Positions 31,681 to 38,085 of a stretch of DNA of 38,085 nucleotides are shown piece by piece. Source of the stretch: Pseudomonas fluorescens (GTDB lineage: Bacteria > Pseudomonadota > Gammaproteobacteria > Pseudomonadales > Pseudomonadaceae); NCBI RefSeq assembly GCF_902497625.1, contig NZ_CABVGX010000055.1, forward strand, positions 1-38,085. The letters run 5' to 3'. Under the pieces are notes generated by a model. It did not search any database, had not been told where the DNA came from, and saw only the letters and a program-made list of their open reading frames with translations. Each line of letters starts with the position of its first letter. The first letter of the stretch is position 1. A program made the translations under genes and the position numbers.

Positions 31681-33963
31681 ATGAATGATCTGGCCAATGC
31701 TCCCATGACTACAAATCCCCCCAAGCGAATTGACTTCAATACGCCTGAATTGCAACGCAAGCGCCGCATTCGCGCGCTCAAGGATCGCTTCACCCGCTGG
31801 TACGTCCTGATTGGCGGCCTGGCGGTGCTGGCAGCCATTACCCTGATCTTCTTCTTTCTCGCTTATGTGGTTGCGCCGCTTTTCAAAGGGGCTGACCTGC
31901 AAGCGCAGGACGCGATCACGCCGGCCTGGATGCAGGACGCCGGCAAGCCGTTGATGATTTCCCTGGAAGAACAGAATCAGGTCGCCATGCGCGTGTCCGA
32001 CAAGGGCCAGGCACTGTTCTTCGATATTGACAGCGGCGCCGAACTCAAGCGCGTCGACCTGCCGGTGCCAGCCGGGGCCAGCGTGACCGCTATCGGCAAA
32101 GACCAGCCAGGCCAGCCGCTGGTCGCGGTGGGTTTTTCCAACGGTCAGGCGCTGGTGTTCCGTCACACCTATAAAGTCTCCTACCCGGACGGCAAGAAGA
32201 CCATTTCACCGGCCATCGAATACCCGTACGGCGAGGCGCCGATTGCGCTCAACGAGGCCGGTGTTACGCTGGAGCACGTCAGTCTCAACGCGACCGATTC
32301 GACCCTGATGCTGGTCGGTTCCAGCGGTTCGCAACTCAATGTTCTGTCGCTCACCAGCGAAGAGAACATGATGACCGGCGAAGTGACCAGCGAGCAGAAG
32401 CGCATTGATTTGCCGCAGATGACCGAACCGGTGAAGAACATCTTCGTCGACCCGCGCCAACAGTGGCTGTACGTGATCAATGGTCGTGCTCAGGCCGACG
32501 TGTTCAGTCTGCGCGACAAGAGCCTCAACGGCCGCTATAAACTGCTCGAAAACGGCGATGACCAGATCACCGCCAGTGCGCAGCTGGTAGGCGGCATCTC
32601 GTTGATTCTGGGCGATTCCAGGGGCGGCCTGGCGCAGTGGTTCATGGCGCGTGACGCAGATGGCGAATCGCGTTTGAAGCAGATCCGTACCTTCCAGATG
32701 GGCGACACGCCGATCGTAGAAATCACAGCCGAAGAACGCCGCAAGGGTTTCGTTGCGCTGGACGCGTCGGGCAAGCTCGGCGTGTTCCACAGCACCGCTC
32801 ACCGCACCCTGCTGGTGGATCAGGTGGTTGATGGTCAGGGCCTGTTTGGTCTGTCGCCACGGGCCAACCGGATCATCGTGGAGCAAGGCGGCAAGCTGCA
32901 ACCGTTGCTGCTGGAGAACCCGCACCCGGAAGTTTCCTGGAGCGCGCTGTGGAGCAAGGTCTGGTACGAAAACTACGACGAGCCTAAATACGTCTGGCAA
33001 TCGACCGCCGCCAACACCGATTTCGAACCGAAGATGAGCCTGGCGCCACTGACCTTCGGCACGCTGAAAGCCGCGTTCTACGCCATGCTGCTGGCCGCGC
33101 CACTGGCTGTTGCCGCCGCCATCTACACCGCTTATTTCATGGCCCCGAGCCTGCGCCGCAAGGTCAAGCCGGTCATCGAATTGATGGAAGCGATGCCAAC
33201 GGTGATCCTCGGTTTCTTCGCGGGCCTGTTCCTCGCGCCGTATGTCGAGGGGCATCTGCCGGGCATTTTCAGCCTGCTGATGCTATTGCCGATCGGCATT
33301 CTGCTGGCCGGTTTCATCTTCAGTCGTCTGCCTGAATCGATCCGCCTGAAAGTGCCTGACGGTTGGGAGAGCGCGATTCTGATCCCGGTCATCCTGTTCA
33401 TCGGTTGGCTCTCGTTGTACATGAGCCCGTACATGGAAAACTGGTTCTTCGGCGGCGACATGCGCATGTGGATTTCCCACGACCTGGGCATCACCTACGA
33501 CCAGCGCAACGCACTGGTAGTCGGGCTGGCCATGGGCTTCGCGGTGATCCCCAACATCTATTCCATTGCCGAAGATGCCGTATTCAGCGTGCCCCGTGGC
33601 CTGACCCTCGGTTCCCTGGCCCTGGGCGCGACGCCGTGGCAGACCATGACGCGAGTGGTGATCCTCACCGCCAGCCCGGGTATTTTCTCGGCGCTGATGA
33701 TCGGCATGGGCCGTGCCGTCGGCGAAACCATGATCGTGCTGATGGCCACCGGCAACACCCCGGTCATGGAAATGAACCTGTTCGAAGGTCTGCGTACGCT
33801 GGCCGCCAACGTCGCGGTGGAAATGCCCGAATCGGAAGTCGGCGGCAGCCACTACCGCGTGCTGTTCCTCTCGGCGTTGGTGCTGCTGTTGTTCACCTTC
33901 GTCATGAATACCCTCGCGGAACTGATTCGTCAGCGCCTGCGCAAGAAATACTCGTCGCTTTAA
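31681..33963 (+). CDS. pstC: Phosphate ABC transporter permease PstC, with large periplasmic insert
   Basis: A 760-residue permease, more than twice the length of E. coli PstC (319). I start at MNDLANAPMTTNPPKRIDF; a GTG two codons upstream is possible. After a basic cytoplasmic N-terminus, TM1 lies at about 41-64 (LIGGLAVLAAITLIFFFLAYV). A soluble region of about 390 residues follows, with repeated beta-rich blocks, then the permease core from about 455, with the ABC-coupling loop SIAEDAVFSVPRGLTLGSLALGATPWQT and GMGRAVGETMIVLMATGN. Topology puts the insert in the periplasm; its repeats suggest a beta-propeller, which is inference. Pseudomonads share this form. It begins a PhoB-dependent transcript. 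Confidence 0.93.
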   Translation: MNDLANAPMTTNPPKRIDFNTPELQRKRRIRALKDRFTRWYVLIGGLAVLAAITLIFFFLAYVVAPLFKGADLQAQDAITPAWMQDAGKPLMISLEEQNQVAMRVSDKGQALFFDIDSGAELKRVDLPVPAGASVTAIGKDQPGQPLVAVGFSNGQALVFRHTYKVSYPDGKKTISPAIEYPYGEAPIALNEAGVTLEHVSLNATDSTLMLVGSSGSQLNVLSLTSEENMMTGEVTSEQKRIDLPQMTEPVKNIFVDPRQQWLYVINGRAQADVFSLRDKSLNGRYKLLENGDDQITASAQLVGGISLILGDSRGGLAQWFMARDADGESRLKQIRTFQMGDTPIVEITAEERRKGFVALDASGKLGVFHSTAHRTLLVDQVVDGQGLFGLSPRANRIIVEQGGKLQPLLLENPHPEVSWSALWSKVWYENYDEPKYVWQSTAANTDFEPKMSLAPLTFGTLKAAFYAMLLAAPLAVAAAIYTAYFMAPSLRRKVKPVIELMEAMPTVILGFFAGLFLAPYVEGHLPGIFSLLMLLPIGILLAGFIFSRLPESIRLKVPDGWESAILIPVILFIGWLSLYMSPYMENWFFGGDMRMWISHDLGITYDQRNALVVGLAMGFAVIPNIYSIAEDAVFSVPRGLTLGSLALGATPWQTMTRVVILTASPGIFSALMIGMGRAVGETMIVLMATGNTPVMEMNLFEGLRTLAANVAVEMPESEVGGSHYRVLFLSALVLLLFTFVMNTLAELIRQRLRKKYSSL

Positions 33964-33978
33964 GAAAGGTAGAAGTCT

Positions 33979-35649
33979 GTGAAACAGAACTCCCTGAACG
34001 GATGGTTCAAGAGCGGCGCCCCGGGCGTCTGGATCAGCGGTGGCGCGGTGTCCATCGCGGTCATCATGACCATTGGCCTGCTGGCAGTGATTGCCGTGCG
34101 CGGCCTGGGTCACTTTTGGCCGGCGGACCTGATCCACGCCAGCTACGACGTACCGGGCCAGGCCAATCACCTGGTGATCGGCGAGGTGGTGCAAAAGGAA
34201 CAAGTGCCTCGCGAGCGCCTGAAAAGCGCAGGCCTGCCGGTGCCCGATCAGGGCCCGGAGTTCATGACCCGCGAGCTGATCAAGGTCGGCAACCGTGACC
34301 TGAATGGCACCGACTTCACCTGGATCGTCGGCGAGTGGCTGACCAACCAGACGACGCCGCCGGAATTGATGGCCATCGAACGTCGCGAGTGGGGCAACTT
34401 TTACGGTTACCTGGTCAACGTCAAGGAGAATGGCAAAGTTATCGCTGAAGGTGAAGCTGCCTGGCCGGAACTGCAGGCCCGTGTCGCTCGCGTCAATGAG
34501 CTCGCTGCCCAGCTCAAATCCCTGGAAAAGGTCGACATTGGCGCCATCAACGCCGGGCTCGAACGCATTCGTTTGCAGGGTCGCAAACTGGAACTCTCCG
34601 GCAAACTCGACGCCGCTGCACAAGCAGACATGGACGCCGATCGCGCTGAGCTGAACGCGCGCTATCAGGACATCGAAGCGCGTCTGGCCGAGTTGCATGC
34701 GCAGTTCAACCGCGACAGCCTGACCGCCCGCGATGCCAACGGCAAGGAAGTGGTAATCGACATTGGCAAAGTGGTTCACGCTTTTCAGCCGAACGCGATG
34801 GGCACCTTCACCAAGATCGGCTTTTACTTCAGCAAGGTCTGGGAATTCCTGAGCGATGATCCGCGAGAAGCGAACACTGAAGGCGGAATCTTCCCGGCGA
34901 TCTTCGGTACCGTGATGATGACGTTGATCATGGCGATGATCGTGACGCCGTTCGGCGTTCTGGCAGCGGTTTACCTGCGCGAATACGCCAAACAGAACAC
35001 ATTGACGCGGATTATCCGCATCGCGGTAAACAACCTGGCCGGTGTGCCGGCAATCGTTTACGGCGTGTTCGGCCTGGGCTTTTTCGTCTACGTGCTGGGC
35101 GGCTCGGTCGACCGCTTGTTCTTCCCGGAAGCGCTGCCTGCGCCGACGTTCGGTACGCCGGGCCTGCTCTGGGCCTCTCTGACGCTGGCGCTGCTGGCGG
35201 TGCCGGTGGTGATCGTCGCCACCGAAGAAGGCTTGGCGCGGATCCCTCGCACCGTGCGTGAAGGTTCGCTGGCGCTTGGTGCCACCAAAGCTGAAACCCT
35301 GTGGAAGATCGTGCTGCCAATGGCCAGTCCGGCGATGATGACCGGCATGATTCTCGCTGTGGCGCGTGCCGCCGGAGAAGTGGCGCCGCTGATGCTGGTG
35401 GGCGTGGTGAAACTGGCGCCGTCGCTGCCGCTGGACGGCAACTACCCGTACCTTCACCTTGACCAGAAGATCATGCACCTTGGCTTCCATATTTATGACG
35501 TCGGCTTCCAGAGCCCTAACGTCGAAGCCGCGCGGCCGCTGGTGTACGCCACAGCGTTCCTGCTGGTGCTGGTGATCGCGACACTGAACCTGTCGGCGGT
35601 ATACATCCGCAACCACCTGCGCGAGAAGTACAAAGCGCTGGATAGCTAA
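33979..35649 (+). CDS. pstA: Phosphate ABC transporter permease PstA, with long coiled-coil loop
   Basis: A 556-residue permease (E. coli PstA has 296) that starts with GTG, with AAAGG about 8 bases before. TM1 is at about 18-41. A periplasmic stretch of about 260 residues follows, in which residues 160-250 are rich in Leu, Ala, Glu, Arg and Gln with heptad spacing (LAAQLKSLEKVD..., LDAAAQADMDADRAELNARY) and look like a helical hairpin or coiled coil. The permease core runs from about 300, with the coupling loop VPVVIVATEEGLARIPRTVREGSLALGATKAETLW and ARAAGEVAPLMLVGV. It lies 15 bp after pstC. Confidence 0.93.
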   Translation: MKQNSLNGWFKSGAPGVWISGGAVSIAVIMTIGLLAVIAVRGLGHFWPADLIHASYDVPGQANHLVIGEVVQKEQVPRERLKSAGLPVPDQGPEFMTRELIKVGNRDLNGTDFTWIVGEWLTNQTTPPELMAIERREWGNFYGYLVNVKENGKVIAEGEAAWPELQARVARVNELAAQLKSLEKVDIGAINAGLERIRLQGRKLELSGKLDAAAQADMDADRAELNARYQDIEARLAELHAQFNRDSLTARDANGKEVVIDIGKVVHAFQPNAMGTFTKIGFYFSKVWEFLSDDPREANTEGGIFPAIFGTVMMTLIMAMIVTPFGVLAAVYLREYAKQNTLTRIIRIAVNNLAGVPAIVYGVFGLGFFVYVLGGSVDRLFFPEALPAPTFGTPGLLWASLTLALLAVPVVIVATEEGLARIPRTVREGSLALGATKAETLWKIVLPMASPAMMTGMILAVARAAGEVAPLMLVGVVKLAPSLPLDGNYPYLHLDQKIMHLGFHIYDVGFQSPNVEAARPLVYATAFLLVLVIATLNLSAVYIRNHLREKYKALDS

Positions 35650-35658
35650 AGCCATTAG

Positions 35659-35726
35659 CCACAAGCGGCAAGCTACAAGCCGCTTTTGCTCAAATCTTGC
35701 AGCTTGCAGCTCGAAGCTGGCAGCTA
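35659..35726. repeat. 7-bp-periodic inverted repeat between pstA and pstB
   Basis: ACAAGCGGCAAGCTACAAGC on the left and CTTGCAG-CTTGCAG-CTCGAAG-CTGGCAG on the right. Same family as the elements at 4378 and 36584, and again inside an operon. Confidence 0.7.
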
Positions 35727-35742
35727 CGAACGGAGTGAGACC

Positions 35743-36576
<834 letters not shown>

Positions 36577-36583
36577 TTGAGGC

Positions 36584-36674
36584 AGCTTCAAGCCGCAAGC
36601 TTCAAGCGGCAAGTTAGAGCGGTTCAGCGTAACGACATACATCGGCTTGAAGCTTGCAGCTTGAAGCTCGCAAC
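36584..36674. repeat. 7-bp-periodic inverted repeat between pstB and phoU
   Basis: CTTCAAGCCGCAAGCTTCAA on the left pairs with GGCTTGAAGCTTGCAGCTTG on the right. Third copy of the family in the window, filling the gap before the phoU ribosome site. Confidence 0.72.
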
Positions 36675-36692
36675 TTTCGCGGAGCAAACAAC

Positions 36693-37454
36693 ATGATTTC
36701 GAAGGAAGGCTTAACCCACCACATTTCCGCGCAGTTCAACGCCGAGCTTGAGGAAGTGCGCAGCCACCTCCTGGCCATGGGCGGGCTGGTGGAGAAGCAG
36801 GTCAATGACGCGGTGACTGCGCTGATCGAGGCCGACTCCGGCCTGGCTCAGCAGGTTCGCGAAATCGATGATCAGATCAATCAGATGGAACGCAACATCG
36901 ACGAAGAATGCCTGCGCATTCTGGCCCGTCGTCAGCCTGCGGCCTCTGACTTGCGGCTGATCATCAGCATCTCCAAGTCGGTTATCGACCTGGAGCGCAT
37001 CGGTGACGAAGCGACCAAGATCGCCCGTCGCGCCATTCAATTGTGTGAAGAAGGCGAGGCGCCGCGCGGTTACGTAGAGGTGCGTCACATCGGCGACCAG
37101 GTGCGCAACATGGTTCGTGATGCGCTGGACGCATTCGCCCGCTTCGACGCTGACCTGGCCCTGTCGGTCGCGCAATACGACAAGATTATCGACCGCGAAT
37201 ATAAAACCGCACTGCGTGAACTCGCCACTTACATGATGGAAGATCCGCGCTCTATCTCGCGGGTTCTGAGCATTATCTGGGTGCTGCGTTCGCTGGAACG
37301 CATCGGCGACCACGCGCGCAATATTTCCGAACTGGTGATTTACCTGGTGCGCGGCACTGACGTACGTCACCTGGGCCTCAAGCGCATGAAGGAAGAAGTT
37401 GAAGGCACAAGCAGCGAAAACGCTAATGTTCCGGGCGCAGCGGACGATAAGTAA
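36693..37454 (+). CDS. phoU: Phosphate signalling regulator PhoU
   Basis: A 253-residue all-helical protein with two PhoU repeats (about 20-105 and 125-212). Each has the E-x-x-x-D metal-binding pattern (RQPAASDLRLIISISKSVIDLERIGDEATKI and DPRSISRVLSIIWVLRSLERIGDHARNI). PhoU links Pst transport activity to the PhoR kinase and keeps the PHO regulon off when phosphate is ample. CGGAG lies 9 bases before the ATG. The C-terminal tail (VEGTSSENANVPGAADDK) is disordered. The gene ends the operon before a strong terminator. Confidence 0.95.
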   Translation: MISKEGLTHHISAQFNAELEEVRSHLLAMGGLVEKQVNDAVTALIEADSGLAQQVREIDDQINQMERNIDEECLRILARRQPAASDLRLIISISKSVIDLERIGDEATKIARRAIQLCEEGEAPRGYVEVRHIGDQVRNMVRDALDAFARFDADLALSVAQYDKIIDREYKTALRELATYMMEDPRSISRVLSIIWVLRSLERIGDHARNISELVIYLVRGTDVRHLGLKRMKEEVEGTSSENANVPGAADDK

Positions 37455-37470
37455 GATTGCCCAAGTAAAG

Positions 37471-37500
37471 CGCCCGGCCTTTCGGCCGGGCGTTTTCGTT
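37471..37500 (+). terminator. Terminator of the pst-phoU operon
   Basis: CGCCCGGCC-TTTC-GGCCGGGCG is a perfect 9-bp stem followed by TTTTCGTTT, 16 bp after phoU. Confidence 0.85.
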
Positions 37501-37621
37501 TCGGGTTTACGCATCGAATGCAGCACCCGCGAACGAAAAGTCCCGGCGTGACTGAAGCTTTTTGGCAATGTGCCATCAGAGAAGGCGGTATCCTTGCCGG
37601 GATTTTTTAAAGGGGTGATGG

Positions 37622-38085
37622 ATGAGTAAGGTCAGTGTGTTGGTCGTGGACGATGCATCGTTCATTCGTGACCTGGTGAAAAAATGTCTGCGCAATTATT
37701 TCCCGGGCATCCGTATCGAAGACGCGGTCAACGGCAAGAAAGCTCAGTCGATTCTGGCGCGCGAAGCGTTCGATCTGGTCCTGTGCGACTGGGAAATGCC
37801 GGAAATGTCCGGCCTGGAACTGCTGACCTGGTGTCGTGAGCAGGACAACCTCAAAACCATGCCTTTTGTGATGGTGACCAGTCGTGGCGATAAAGAGAAT
37901 GTCGTACAGGCGATTCAGGCCGGCGTTTCCGGCTATGTCAGCAAACCCTTCACCAACGAACAACTCCTGACCAAGGTCAAGCAGGCGCTGAACAAGGTGG
38001 GCAAACTCGATACCTTGATCAATAGCGCTCCGACCAAAATGAACTCGGCGTTCGGCAACGACTCCCTGAGTGCGTTGACCGGAGG
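37622..38085 (+). CDS. Response regulator with N-terminal CheY-like receiver, 3' end cut
   Basis: The frame is open to the window edge (154 residues seen). A complete receiver domain is present: acidic pair D10-D11, phosphoacceptor D56 (LVLCDWEMPEMSG), T86 (FVMVTSRGD) and K108 (YVSKPF). A linker (NKVGKLDTLINSAPTKMNSAFGNDSL) follows, so a second domain may lie beyond the window. AGGGG lies 7-11 bases before the ATG. The gene follows phoU on the same strand but after a terminator, corresponding in place to PA5364. The output function and partner kinase cannot be seen. Confidence 0.9.
   Translation, partial: MSKVSVLVVDDASFIRDLVKKCLRNYFPGIRIEDAVNGKKAQSILAREAFDLVLCDWEMPEMSGLELLTWCREQDNLKTMPFVMVTSRGDKENVVQAIQAGVSGYVSKPFTNEQLLTKVKQALNKVGKLDTLINSAPTKMNSAFGNDSLSALTG

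Overview
The window reads as chromosome of a fluorescent-group Pseudomonas. The evidence is high GC with strongly biased codons, the rccR-pycR-pycAB block (PA5438-PA5435 type of P. aeruginosa), purEK, an aphA/polyamine-binding pair, a Pseudomonas-type pstS-pstCAB-phoU block with oversized PstC and PstA, and many REP/REPIN palindromes of the P. fluorescens type. I see no rRNA, tRNA, CRISPR array, insertion sequence or prophage. Both ends are cut genes: an EAL-domain protein (left) and a response regulator (right).

Layout. 1-6345: end of an EAL protein, the RpiR-family carbon regulator rccR with a 15-bp operator in front, a small basic protein, pycR, and divergent pycA-pycB (two-subunit pyruvate carboxylase) closed by a terminator. 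6446-11275: an accessory stretch with a self-exported autotransporter and a hipA-hipB type toxin-antitoxin pair in reversed order, preceded by three operators exactly 41 bp apart. 11283-14693: two GNAT acetyltransferases and a PaiB-like flavin-binding protein, divergent from a MocR-type regulator whose linker DNA carries a 12-bp-periodic array of DnaA-box-like 9-mers. 15026-18380: AraC regulator, acetylpolyamine amidohydrolase and polyamine-binding protein. 18605-24144: asparaginase, an AGCS amino-acid symporter and aspartase with a divergent LysR regulator, a likely asparagine/aspartate-to-fumarate module. 24163-30196: purE-purK behind a leader with an intrinsic terminator, a small membrane protein, a DUF3299-type exported protein, hexose-6-phosphate mutarotase, an acyl-CoA thioesterase and an MFS organic-acid transporter. 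30341-37492: PHO regulon, with Pho boxes before pstS and again before pstC, then pstA, pstB, phoU and a terminator.

How the genes work together. rccR, pycR and pycAB concern the pyruvate/oxaloacetate node. The asparaginase-aspartase module feeds fumarate and ammonia into the same node. The pst/phoU block handles phosphate uptake and signalling. The most unusual signals are the DnaA-box array inside the MocR gene, the phased operators of the reversed hip pair, the terminator in the purE leader, and a 7-bp-periodic repeat that occupies three intra-operon gaps (pycA/pycB, pstA/pstB, pstB/phoU).
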